Assembly (NCBI GenBank): GCA_052148155.1
Contig: JBKQIY010000268.1
Span: forward strand, 1-25,087
Direction of reading: 5' to 3'
DNA from: JBBQER01 sp052148155
GTDB taxonomy: Bacteria; Actinomycetota; Acidimicrobiia; IMCC26256; PALSA-610
DNA length: 25,087 nucleotides
Shown: positions 15,304 to 22,322 of the stretch, one piece after another
Position numbering within the stretch: the first letter of the stretch is position 1
Layout of the letters: each line of letters begins with the position of its first letter
Made by a program: the position numbers and the translations under genes
The notes under the pieces: model-generated
Seen by the model: the letters and a program-made list of their open reading frames with translations, nothing else
Databases searched by the model: none
What the model was told of the DNA's origin: nothing

Positions 15304-16230
15304 TTAGGTCGGTGTTGTCGAACCGGCGGCGGTGCCGTGCGTCGCCGCGCTGCGAATCCCGACGTCGGCCGCCACCCCCGAGTCGTCGACTCGGACGACG
15401 ACATTGTCGATCAGTCGTATGTTGCCAACACGGGCCGCAACTGCGATCAACGCCGACCCGTCAACGGTGACCATGGGCGTGAGCTCGTGCGCGTCGCGAA
15501 CCTCGACGTATTCGAGCGCGACGTTCGGTTCTGTGGCGACGATCTCGCGCACGACCTGAGCCAATCTTGCCCCGTCGCGTTCGCCGCCCACGACCGTCTC
15601 GACCGCGTGTCGCAAGGCACGCGACACAACGAGCGCGGCTTGGCGATCAGCCGACGACAGGTAGGCGTTGCGAGACGACATCGCCAGTCCGTCGGGCTCG
15701 CGTACGATCGGGCAGCCGATCACCTCGACTGGGAGATTCAGGTCGTCGGCCATCCGTGTCACCACCGCGAGTTGCTGGGCGTCCTTGCGTCCGAAGAACG
15801 CTGCGCACGGACCGACGATCGCGAACAGCTTCGCGACGACGGTGGTCACGCCGTCGAAGTGGGTCGGCCGGGCCGCGCCGCACAGCTGCGCGGTGAGCTC
15901 CGCGACGTGCACGGTCGTGAGGGGCGGCCGCGGGTACATCTCGGCGACGCTGGGCGAGAACACACAGTCGACGTCTTCGGCTCCGCATTGGGCAAGATCG
16001 CCGGTCAGGTCCCGCGGGTAGCGGTCGAGGTCTTCGTGGGCGCCGAACTGGAGCGGATTCACGAAGATCGTCACGACGACGAAATCGGCGGCGGCGGCGG
16101 CCGCACGCATCAGCGACCGGTGACCGTCATGCAGGAATCCCATCGTCGGGACGACGCCGACCCGCAGTCCCAGACCCCGCGCGCGGTTGCAGGTGGCGCG
16201 CAGGTCGGCGATCCGATCGACGTGGAGCAT
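15304..16230 (-). CDS. panC: Pantoate--beta-alanine ligase (pantothenate synthetase)
   Basis: Joins pantoate and beta-alanine using ATP to make pantothenate. The 308-residue protein has VGVVPTMGFLHDGH, whose HDGH is the HIGH-type ATP motif, then FVNPLQFGAHEDLDRYPRDL and FFGRKDAQQLAVV. MSSRNAYLS corresponds to the KMSKS-like loop. The ATG at 16230 follows GAGGTGAGGC, a good ribosome-binding site. A small hairpin lies just upstream. The small ParB-like gene ends 103 bp before it on the same strand, and panD follows directly. Pantoate itself needs panB and panE or a substitute, which are not seen here unless the DUF2520 gene at 17630 serves. Confidence 0.96.
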   Translation of the reverse strand: MLHVDRIADLRATCNRARGLGLRVGVVPTMGFLHDGHRSLMRAAAAAADFVVVTIFVNPLQFGAHEDLDRYPRDLTGDLAQCGAEDVDCVFSPSVAEMYPRPPLTTVHVAELTAQLCGAARPTHFDGVTTVVAKLFAIVGPCAAFFGRKDAQQLAVVTRMADDLNLPVEVIGCPIVREPDGLAMSSRNAYLSSADRQAALVVSRALRHAVETVVGGERDGARLAQVVREIVATEPNVALEYVEVRDAHELTPMVTVDGSALIAVAARVGNIRLIDNVVVRVDDSGVAADVGIRSAATHGTAAGSTTPT

Positions 16231-16247
16231 GCCTCACCTCGCTCGGT

Positions 16248-16268
16248 TCCGGCCCTTGCGGGTCCGGA
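16248..16268 (-). promoter_or_regulatory. Small hairpin in the panC 5' leader
   Basis: TCCGGCCC and GGGTCCGGA can pair around a 4-nt loop with one bulged base, about 20-40 nt before the panC start. There is no run of T after it on the minus strand, so it does not look like a terminator. A regulatory role is possible but unsupported. Confidence 0.25.
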
Positions 16269-16333
16269 CTGGCGGGACGGGTCCATCGTGATGGTAGGCG
16301 CATTGTTCGGTGCTTGACCAGCGGAACGTGCGG

Positions 16334-16708
16334 TCAGGTTGCTTCGTGCGGAACGATCCAGTCCGGGGTGGGATCGGTGACGAAGCGCCGGGCCTGCACG
16401 TGCTGTTCGCCAAGCAGGTACGCCTTGGCGATCCGGTGACCGCCGTCCATGAGACTGCCGTCCGCGGCCAGGATCACCGGGTAGGTCAGGTCCGCGGCGT
16501 TGATGCGGCGGGCGGGTTCGGCGACTTCCCGACAGGTCGGTCCCCGACCGTGGAACCAGCAGTCCAGGTCAAATTCGGCGATCGAGTCGATCGGGACGGT
16601 CTGTACGGGCAGGTCAGCGGACGCGGCCCAAAGCCGGTCGGTCCACCAATGGCCACGTCCGCCAGACACCACGTGCGAGTGCGTCTCCCGTCCGGTCATA
16701 GGCCGCAT
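16334..16708 (-). CDS. Small ParB/sulfiredoxin-fold protein
   Basis: A 124-residue protein whose C-terminal half carries the ParB-N / sulfiredoxin-like pattern: YPVILAADGSLMDGGHRIAKAYLLG, with the DGGHR box at the nucleotide-binding position. It has no ParB helix-turn-helix or dimer domain, so it is not a chromosome-partition ParB. Members of this fold include NTPases, nucleases and sulfiredoxin. Sulfiredoxin needs a catalytic Cys before the His-Arg pair, and here that position is Gly. The start is ATG at 16708, with a second at 16699. It is divergent from the methyltransferase gene and lies upstream of panC. The function is unknown. Confidence 0.75.
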   Translation of the reverse strand: MRPMTGRETHSHVVSGGRGHWWTDRLWAASADLPVQTVPIDSIAEFDLDCWFHGRGPTCREVAEPARRINAADLTYPVILAADGSLMDGGHRIAKAYLLGEQHVQARRFVTDPTPDWIVPHEAT

Positions 16709-16743
16709 TCTGACGCCCGACCGACGACCGACGACCAGGTCAT

Positions 16744-16749
16744 TAGCCT
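16744..16749 (+). promoter_or_regulatory. Candidate leaderless -10 box for the methyltransferase gene (TAGCCT)
   Basis: TAGCCT is followed by 6 nt and then the GTG at 16756, the second of three consecutive GTG codons. A weak -35-like CCGACG lies 17 bp upstream, at 16721-16726. The spacing matches the other leaderless candidates. Confidence 0.5.
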
Positions 16750-16755
16750 TCGGTG

Positions 16756-17613
16756 GTGGTGGACGATCCGTTTTCGTCGCTTCCCGCGGTCAGCGTGACC
16801 GCGGTGGGGGTCGCGGCGATTCGGGCCGCGGAGGCGGCGCGGTCCGACGCGCTGTTCGCCGATCCGCTCGCGGAGGCTTTCGTGCGCGCGGCGGGAACAC
16901 GGTGGGGTCCCAGGGCCGATCCGCCCCAGCCCGACCGGATCGCGGCGCTGATCATGTGGGTCAGGGTTCGGACCCGCTTCCTCGACGACGTGGTGCTCGA
17001 CGCCTGCGCGAACGGCTGTCGGCAGATTGTGACGCTCGGCGCCGGGCTCGATGCCCGCGCCTTCCGCCTCGACCTCCCGGCCGATGCGCGGCTGTTCGAG
17101 CTCGACCTGAGCGAAATTCTCGCGTTCAAACAGGACGTGCTGCGCGGCGAACAGCACCGCGCGGCCTGCGAACGCATCGTGGTACCGACCGATCTGACCG
17201 GCGACTGGACCGGCGACCTACACGAGGCCGGCTTCGACGTCACGCACACCACGACGTGGATCGCCGAAGGGCTCCTCGTCTACCTTCCCGAACTACGGCG
17301 GGAGGCGGTGATTGACAACGTCACCGATCTGTCGAGTCCCGGCAGTCGTCTGGGGATCACGCTCGCCAGCGCACAACGCCGGCCGGACCGGCCGGACCGG
17401 CCGGACCCGCCGACGTCGGTTCCGTCTCGCCCCGGCGACTACATCGCGCTGTGGCAGTCGGAGGCTCCGGCCGACACTGGCGCCTGGCTCGAACCTCGCG
17501 GCTGGAGCGTTTCGGAGTTCGATGCATTCCAGCGTGCGCAGGTGTACGGGCTGGCGGCGTCACCGACGGCCGGGACACGCCGCGCCCGGCTCGTCGACGC
17601 GACGCGTCGCTGA
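16756..17613 (+). CDS. SAM-dependent methyltransferase, LCMT/PPM1-like family
   Basis: About 285 residues, matching the family of putative SAM methyltransferases abundant in actinobacteria and related to leucine carboxyl methyltransferases. Motifs: SVTAVGVAAIRAAEAARSD and FADPLAEAFV near the N-terminus, the SAM-binding IVTLGAGLDARAFRLDLP, the acidic FELDLSEILAFKQDVL, and WIAEGLLVYLP. The substrate is unknown. Three GTG codons stand in tandem from 16753; the middle one is chosen because TAGCCT lies 6 nt before it. A PDR-repeat loop at about residues 211-219 comes from a 9-bp tandem repeat. It stands alone on the plus strand between two minus-strand operons and ends 16 bp from the convergent DUF2520 gene. 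Confidence 0.88.
   Translation: MVDDPFSSLPAVSVTAVGVAAIRAAEAARSDALFADPLAEAFVRAAGTRWGPRADPPQPDRIAALIMWVRVRTRFLDDVVLDACANGCRQIVTLGAGLDARAFRLDLPADARLFELDLSEILAFKQDVLRGEQHRAACERIVVPTDLTGDWTGDLHEAGFDVTHTTTWIAEGLLVYLPELRREAVIDNVTDLSSPGSRLGITLASAQRRPDRPDRPDPPTSVPSRPGDYIALWQSEAPADTGAWLEPRGWSVSEFDAFQRAQVYGLAASPTAGTRRARLVDATRR
17381..17407 (+). repeat. Tandem repeat, three copies of a 9-bp unit (ggccggacc)
   Basis: Three perfect in-frame copies of ggccggacc lie within the methyltransferase gene and encode repeated Pro-Asp-Arg, probably in a surface loop. Because the unit is a multiple of three, slippage would change loop length without breaking the frame. Confidence 0.85.
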
Positions 17614-17629
17614 CCGCCGTCCGCGGTCG

Positions 17630-18511
17630 TCAGGTCTCTCCGAGGTCGACGGTGCCGCCGGTGGCGGCCCGCATATCGTCGAGGAGACGGTCGAGTGCGT
17701 GGTCACGTCGACCGGTGAGCCGGGCCACCTCACGGGCCAGCGTGCGGTAGGCGTCGCGCTCGCCGGGATCCAAGGTCGCCAGATGCTGTTCGACCGTTGC
17801 GAGATCGCCACGGGCGACGGGCCCGGTCAGCGCGCGGGCCGGACCGATACCGAACGCGTCGGCGACCGACGAACGCACGAGCGGCGCGAACGCTTCGAAT
17901 GGGACACCGCACGCGGTCGCGAGCCGTTCGACCTGTCCGAGCAACGCGACAAGATGGTTCGACGCGACGACCGCGGCCGCGTGGTATGAAGCCCGTTCGG
18001 AGTCGGGAAGCTCGAACGGACGCAGGCCGAGGGCGTATGCGAGTTCGGTGGCTTGCGGGTCGCCGGCCACGGCTGCCCACGCCCCCCGCAGACGTTCGAT
18101 GCCCATCGTCGCCGACGGAAACGCCTGCAACGGGTGCAACGCGCCGACGCGGACGTCGGCGCGCACGTCGATGAGCGATCTGAACACGTCGAGCCCTTTG
18201 GATCCGGCCAGATGGAGGACGAGCGCATCAGGTTCGAGCGAAGGAGCAGCCGCTCGGGCCGCGGCTTCGATCGCCCGGTCGGGGGTGGCGACGATGACGA
18301 GGCTCGCGCCGCGGCCGGCGTCGGTCACGAGCGATGCGTCCGCGCCCAGGCACGCCGCGGCCGACGAGGTGGAGGGCGCATCGGGGGCGCGGCCGGCAAC
18401 CGAGATCGCGTGCCAGCCCAGTTCGAGGAGAGCCAACGCGATCGTCGTTCCGGCGCGTCCGGGACCGACGAGCGCGAACGTTTCGTTCCGTGCCGACGGG
18501 TTGGCTTCCAT
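17630..18511 (-). CDS. Rossmann-like/DUF2520 dehydrogenase-like protein
   Basis: A 293-residue protein with an N-terminal NAD(P)-binding fold (ALVGPGRAGTTIALALLELGW) and a helical C-terminal DUF2520 domain. Between them are IVATPDRAI, VLHLAGSKG, GALHPLQAFP and, after a short insert, ASYHAAAVVASNHLVAL. This resembles the fold of ketopantoate reductase and other 6-phosphogluconate-dehydrogenase-like enzymes. Its usual actinobacterial position is just before panC (Rv3603c in M. tuberculosis), which is why a role in pantoate formation is often suspected. Here it follows folK by 28 bp and is separated from panC by two genes. GGAGG lies 11 nt before the ATG. The activity is unproven. Confidence 0.88.
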   Translation of the reverse strand: MEANPSARNETFALVGPGRAGTTIALALLELGWHAISVAGRAPDAPSTSSAAACLGADASLVTDAGRGASLVIVATPDRAIEAAARAAAPSLEPDALVLHLAGSKGLDVFRSLIDVRADVRVGALHPLQAFPSATMGIERLRGAWAAVAGDPQATELAYALGLRPFELPDSERASYHAAAVVASNHLVALLGQVERLATACGVPFEAFAPLVRSSVADAFGIGPARALTGPVARGDLATVEQHLATLDPGERDAYRTLAREVARLTGRRDHALDRLLDDMRAATGGTVDLGET

Positions 18512-18539
18512 TGCCGGTCGTGCCTCCGTAGCCGGTCTG

Positions 18540-19043
18540 TTACGCGACGGTTGGGAGCGACAAGGCTACCCCCGCGTCGCGCACGCCTTTCCACGAACGA
18601 TGAGCTTCGACGAGTCGAGGCGCGACGTCGCGCAGCGGGGCGAGCACGAAACCGCGTTCCCACATGCGCGGGTGAGGAAGCGTCAGTTCGGGTTCGTCGA
18701 CGCGCTGATCATCGACGAGTAACACGTCGACGTCGAGGGTCCGCGGACCCCATCGTTCGATCCGTGTACGCGCGGCCGACGCCTCGATGTGTTGACAGCG
18801 GCGCAGCAGCTCGTGCGGGTCGAGATTCGTCTCGATCGCGACAACCGCGTTCAGGTAGGCATCCTGGGGCGGCCCACCGACCGGTGCGGTTTCGTACACG
18901 TGTGAGACGGCTTCGAGGAGCACTCCGGGGACGTGTGCGAGTGCGTCGACGGCGAGTTGCAGGTGGGCGAGACGATCGCCGAGATTCGAGCCGATCGCGA
19001 GGAACGCGGGCACGAACCGATCGTTCGGGTCGTCGTGGTTCAT
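18540..19043 (-). CDS. folK: 6-hydroxymethyl-7,8-dihydropterin pyrophosphokinase (HPPK)
   Basis: Transfers pyrophosphate from ATP to 6-hydroxymethyl-dihydropterin, making the substrate of FolP. The 167-residue protein has AIGSNLGDRLAHL at the N-terminus, YETAPVGGPPQDAYLNAVV, the RWGPRTLDVDVLLVDD motif with its Mg-binding aspartates, and LPHPRMWERGFVLAPL. The ATG at 19043 overlaps the folB stop as ATGA; a TTG two codons upstream is less likely. It is the second gene of a folB-folK-DUF2520 unit. Confidence 0.95.
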   Translation of the reverse strand: MNHDDPNDRFVPAFLAIGSNLGDRLAHLQLAVDALAHVPGVLLEAVSHVYETAPVGGPPQDAYLNAVVAIETNLDPHELLRRCQHIEASAARTRIERWGPRTLDVDVLLVDDQRVDEPELTLPHPRMWERGFVLAPLRDVAPRLVEAHRSWKGVRDAGVALSLPTVA

Positions 19044-19396
19044 CTCCAACGCTCGATACGAACCGCGACGTAGTCGACGGATGCATCAACTGGAGGTTCG
19101 AGCTTGCGGACCTCGACCACGGCGCCCTGCACGCGGGGATCGGCCCGGCAGATTTCGGCGATGCGCGCCGCGAGCCTTTCGAGCAGCTGATAGTGCTCCG
19201 TCGCGACAACCCGGGTGACGGCCTCGCACAACGCCCCGTAGTCGACGGTGTCGGCGAGTACGTCGGTCTGGCCGGCCGGACCAAGGTCGACCATGAGCTC
19301 GAGATCGACCGAGAAAGGCTGCGCCCGCTCTTGTTCGGCGGCCAGCGCGCCGTGCACGCCCATCTCCCGCAGGCCCGAGACCAGAATGCGATCCAC
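19040..19396 (-). CDS. folB: Dihydroneopterin aldolase
   Basis: Cleaves 7,8-dihydroneopterin to 6-hydroxymethyl-dihydropterin, the step before FolK. The 118-residue length is standard. GVHGALAAEQ holds the catalytic Glu region, VDYGALCEAV and LLERLAARIAE follow, and VEVRKLEPPV holds the conserved Lys. The GTG at 19396 lies 6 nt after TAGGTT, so the gene probably heads a leaderless transcript. It is divergent from pyruvate kinase with only 59 bp between them. Confidence 0.94.
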   Translation of the reverse strand: MDRILVSGLREMGVHGALAAEQERAQPFSVDLELMVDLGPAGQTDVLADTVDYGALCEAVTRVVATEHYQLLERLAARIAEICRADPRVQGAVVEVRKLEPPVDASVDYVAVRIERWR

Positions 19397-19402
19397 GAGG
19401 TG

Positions 19403-19408
19403 AACCTA
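19403..19408 (-). promoter_or_regulatory. Candidate leaderless -10 box for folB (TAGGTT)
   Basis: TAGGTT on the minus strand, 6 nt, then the GTG at 19396. There is no Shine-Dalgarno sequence between them. The -35 region is not recognisable. Confidence 0.5.
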
Positions 19409-19409
19409 C

Positions 19410-19426
19410 CCGGCGTCTCGCGCCGG
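19410..19426. promoter_or_regulatory. Inverted repeat in the folB/pyk divergent promoter region
   Basis: CCGGCG-TCTCG-CGCCGG: two perfect 6-bp arms around a 5-nt spacer, just upstream of the proposed folB -10 box. It could be an operator shared by the two divergent genes, but short G+C-only palindromes are frequent in this DNA. Confidence 0.25.
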
Positions 19427-19455
19427 CCGATACAAGTGACGACGGAAGAGGTGCA

Positions 19456-20871
19456 ATGCGACGAACGAAGATCGTGGCGACGATCGGCCCGGCCACGTCG
19501 TCGCCGGACGCGCTCACAGCTCTCCTGCACGCCGGTGTCGACGTCGTACGGCTCAACGCCGCGCACGGCACACCCGACGTGCACGCCGAACGGGCGGCCA
19601 TGGCACGCGCCGCGGCCGGGGCGCTCGGCGCGACCGTCGGGGTGCTGATCGACCTGCCCGGTCCGAAACTCCGCACTGGTGCAGTTGCCGATGACGAGGT
19701 CGAACTGCGACCGGACAGCCGTTTCGTCCTGACTGCGGATCCGGTCGAAGGTGACGAGCACCACGTGTCGACCACCGTTTCCGACCTCGCTCGGTGGGTG
19801 CGCGTCGGAGACGAGATCTTCCTCGCGGACGGCGCGATCGTGTTATCCGTCGAACACATCAGCGGTGACGACGTCGAGTGTCGGGTGGTGCGCGCCGGCG
19901 TGCTGCGTTCCCGCAAAGGCATGCACGTTCCACGTGCCGAGGGTCATGTGGAACCGTTCACTGATGCCGACGCGATCGCGTTGGAGATGGCAGTTCGAAT
20001 CAAAGCCGATTTCGTTGGTCTGTCGTTCGTGCGCCGTCCCGAAGATGTCGATGCCGTCCGCGCCCGTCTGCCGAAACGGGCCACCAAACCCCATCTGATC
20101 GCAAAGATCGAAACTGCGGTTGCCCTCGATCATCTCGCCGGCATCGTCGCGGCCGCCGACGCGGTGATGGTCGCCCGAGGCGATCTCGGGATCCAGATTC
20201 CTGCCCGCCGCGTGCCGCTCATCCAAAAGGAGATCATTCGTTTTTGCAACATGGCCGGAAAGCCGGTGATCACCGCGACCCAGATGCTCGAGTCGATGAC
20301 CCGATCGCCTCTGGCGACCCGCGCCGAAGTGAACGACGTCGCGAACGCGGTGCTCGACGGAACCGACGCGCTGATGCTTTCGGAAGAGACCGCGGTTGGG
20401 GTCTATCCCACCGACACCGTCCGGACGATGGCTGAGGTCGCCGAAGCCGCGGAGGGCTGGCCGAGCGCACGCACCGCGCCCGCAGGTGCAGCCGCCGCGA
20501 ACGACGACGATCGCGTCGCGTGGGCGGTCGCGCATGCTGCGGTGCAGGCCGCAGCAGACCTCGGTGTCGCGGCAATTCTTTGCCCGACGCAGAGCGGTAC
20601 GACAGCTCGTCGTGTCGCCGCGTTCCGACCGTCGGTACCGATCGTCGGCATTTCGAACCAGCGCGAAACGCTCGGTCGCCTTAGCCTCGTGTGGGGCGTG
20701 CGGCCGCTCGCGATCGGTTCGGCCGACGCACGCGCGAGCCAGCTTGACGAAGCATTGCGTGCCGCGCGCGGCGCCGGGATCGTATGTTCCGGCGATCTCG
20801 TCGCGGTGGTGTCGGCGTCGCAGGGCCGACGTGCCGGAAGCACCGATACGGTGCGGGTCGTCCGCGTCTGA
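19456..20871 (+). CDS. pyk: Pyruvate kinase
   Basis: Transfers phosphate from phosphoenolpyruvate to ADP. The 471-residue length is typical, with an A domain interrupted by a B domain (about residues 76-165) and a C-terminal regulatory domain. Motifs: RRTKIVATIGPA, IDLPGPKLRTG, LIAKIET (catalytic Lys217, Mg-binding Glu219) and MVARGDLGIQIP (Asp243). ATQMLESM and SEETAVGVYP also match. The usual RLNFSHG reads RLNAAHG, so the Ser that helps bind the monovalent cation is missing. Lys71 in GPKLR occupies the position known to decide potassium dependence, and Lys there marks potassium-independent enzymes. GGAAGAGG lies 4 nt before the ATG. The gene interrupts the folate cluster on the opposite strand. 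Confidence 0.95.
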   Translation: MRRTKIVATIGPATSSPDALTALLHAGVDVVRLNAAHGTPDVHAERAAMARAAAGALGATVGVLIDLPGPKLRTGAVADDEVELRPDSRFVLTADPVEGDEHHVSTTVSDLARWVRVGDEIFLADGAIVLSVEHISGDDVECRVVRAGVLRSRKGMHVPRAEGHVEPFTDADAIALEMAVRIKADFVGLSFVRRPEDVDAVRARLPKRATKPHLIAKIETAVALDHLAGIVAAADAVMVARGDLGIQIPARRVPLIQKEIIRFCNMAGKPVITATQMLESMTRSPLATRAEVNDVANAVLDGTDALMLSEETAVGVYPTDTVRTMAEVAEAAEGWPSARTAPAGAAAANDDDRVAWAVAHAAVQAAADLGVAAILCPTQSGTTARRVAAFRPSVPIVGISNQRETLGRLSLVWGVRPLAIGSADARASQLDEALRAARGAGIVCSGDLVAVVSASQGRRAGSTDTVRVVRV

Positions 20872-20946
20872 GTCGAAGCGCGCACCCGGCGGGCCGAGAC
20901 CTGCCGTGTCACGATCAGCTGGCGTCAGCAGCCGCGGCGCGCCGAC

Positions 20947-21471
20947 CTAGCGGTGGAGGTGTTCGTCGAGGGTGGTCGCGACGATCTCACGACCGACGGA
21001 GCCGACGCTGCGACCGGTCAGCTTCTCGATGATCGAGATGGCGTGGGTGCCACGGTCGACGAGACCCGAGTACAGCAGGTAGCCGCCCATCACGCCGAGG
21101 AGGCGGTCGCCGAACTCTTCGTGGTGCACGAAGAGCTTCTCGGCCGGATCTTCGAGCAATTTCAAGATGGTGGCGTACACCGCTTCAAGGCGAAGTACGA
21201 GCTCGTCGTGGGGGCCGAGCGGCACATGCACCGACGCGAGGCCGGCTTCGTCGTAGGCGTGCAGGTTGTGGGGCGAGTCGAGCAGCGACACGATGTGCGT
21301 GAAGCCGTGTACCGACAGCCAGATGAGCTCTTCTTGGCGACGGACCTTTCGGTGATTGCGTGCAAATCCGCCTGGACGTTCGCCGGCTCCGAGCCGATCC
21401 ATGATCACCCAGGTGAAATAGCGCGGCTGGAGGCCTTGTGCCCACCGGCCTCGAAGTCCGCTCGTGCTCAC
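20947..21471 (-). CDS. Protein-tyrosine/dual-specificity phosphatase-like protein lacking the catalytic Cys
   Basis: A 174-residue protein that I read as a phosphatase-fold relative. The N-terminal WVIMDRLGAGERPGG resembles the substrate-side opening of many dual-specificity phosphatases. GFTHIVSLLDSPHN and GLASVHVPLGPHDE follow as the strand-loop region before the general acid, with Asp89 as a candidate. The P-loop is VHHEEFGDRLLGVMGGYLL. HCx5R is expected, and here it is His116-His117-x5-Arg123, with the exact spacing but His for the nucleophilic Cys (CAC, two base changes from TGC). It is probably a binding or regulatory pseudophosphatase. The GTG start overlaps the folP stop as GTGA, so it is translated with folP. 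It is convergent with pyruvate kinase. Confidence 0.7.
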   Translation of the reverse strand: MSTSGLRGRWAQGLQPRYFTWVIMDRLGAGERPGGFARNHRKVRRQEELIWLSVHGFTHIVSLLDSPHNLHAYDEAGLASVHVPLGPHDELVLRLEAVYATILKLLEDPAEKLFVHHEEFGDRLLGVMGGYLLYSGLVDRGTHAISIIEKLTGRSVGSVGREIVATTLDEHLHR

Positions 21472-22316
21472 GCGGCGATCCCGTGCGGCGTCGCGCGTTC
21501 GAGTAGGTCGAGCAGCTGCACAGCTCGGCCCGACACGGCGACGTCGTGGACGCGTACGACGGCGGCGCCGTACATGAAGCTCCAGACCGTGGTCGCGAGG
21601 GTGGCCTCCTCGCGTGCGTCGACGGGCGCGTCGTCGAGCACGTGTCCGAGGAACGACTTGCGGGACGCACCGACGAGGAGCGGGACCTCGACACGCGCCG
21701 CGAGTTCGGGAAGTGCGGCGAGGAGCGCAAAATTGTGTTCGCCGGTTTTCGCGAACCCGATGCCGGGATCGGCCAGCATTGCGTCGGCCCGGACGCCGGC
21801 GTCGATCGCGGCGTCGACGCGGGCGCGGAGTTCGTCAGCGACGTCTCGTACGACGTCGTGATAGTGGGCCTGGGCGCGCATGGTGCGTGGTGTGCCGCGC
21901 ATGTGCATCACGACGAACATCGCGTCGGCTTCGGCGACGACGCGCAGCATGTCCGGGTCGACCGCTCCGCCCGAGACGTCGTTGACCATCGTCGCTCCCG
22001 CCTCGAGCGCCGCCGCAGCCACTGTCGCTTTCGTGGTGTCGATACTGACTGGGATTGACGTCCGGGCGACCAGGTCGCGTACGACCCGCTGGGTGCGACG
22101 CAGTTCTTCGTCGGCGTCGACGGGCGCTGCGCCGGGTCGAGTCGATTCGCCGCCGACGTCGAGCAACGCGGCACCCGCGTCGGCGAGTGCAAGCCCGTGC
22201 GCGACTGCGGCGTCCGCCTCTTCGAAACGGCCTCCGTCGGAAAACGAGTCCGGGGTGACGTTGACGACCCCCATCAGCGCTCGCCGGGGAAGGTCGGCGA
22301 CGGTGCGTCGGGTCAC
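21468..22316 (-). CDS. folP: Dihydropteroate synthase
   Basis: Condenses hydroxymethyl-dihydropterin pyrophosphate with p-aminobenzoate; it is the sulfonamide target. The 282-residue protein shows GVVNVTPDSFSDGG, DVGGESTRPGA, VSIDTTKATVAAAALEAG, VNDVSGG, DPGIGFAKTGEHN, VGASRKSFLG and the final VVRVHDV, the complete set of pterin- and phosphate-binding loops. The GTG at 22316 lies 6 nt after TAGTCT, pointing to a leaderless start separate from folE, which ends 75 bp upstream. The phosphatase-like gene follows with a 4-nt overlap. Confidence 0.96.
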   Translation of the reverse strand: MTRRTVADLPRRALMGVVNVTPDSFSDGGRFEEADAAVAHGLALADAGAALLDVGGESTRPGAAPVDADEELRRTQRVVRDLVARTSIPVSIDTTKATVAAAALEAGATMVNDVSGGAVDPDMLRVVAEADAMFVVMHMRGTPRTMRAQAHYHDVVRDVADELRARVDAAIDAGVRADAMLADPGIGFAKTGEHNFALLAALPELAARVEVPLLVGASRKSFLGHVLDDAPVDAREEATLATTVWSFMYGAAVVRVHDVAVSGRAVQLLDLLERATPHGIAA

Positions 22317-22322
22317 CGCCGC

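Noticed and set aside
18053..19648. Plus-strand open frame of 531 codons across DUF2520, folK and folB and into pyk
   Set aside because: It crosses four well-supported genes and is very Arg-rich with no motif, so it is a chance frame.
20872..20946. Possible bidirectional terminator between pyk and the phosphatase-like gene
   Set aside because: Only weak G+C stems without a T-run can be drawn in these 75 bases, so no terminator can be supported.
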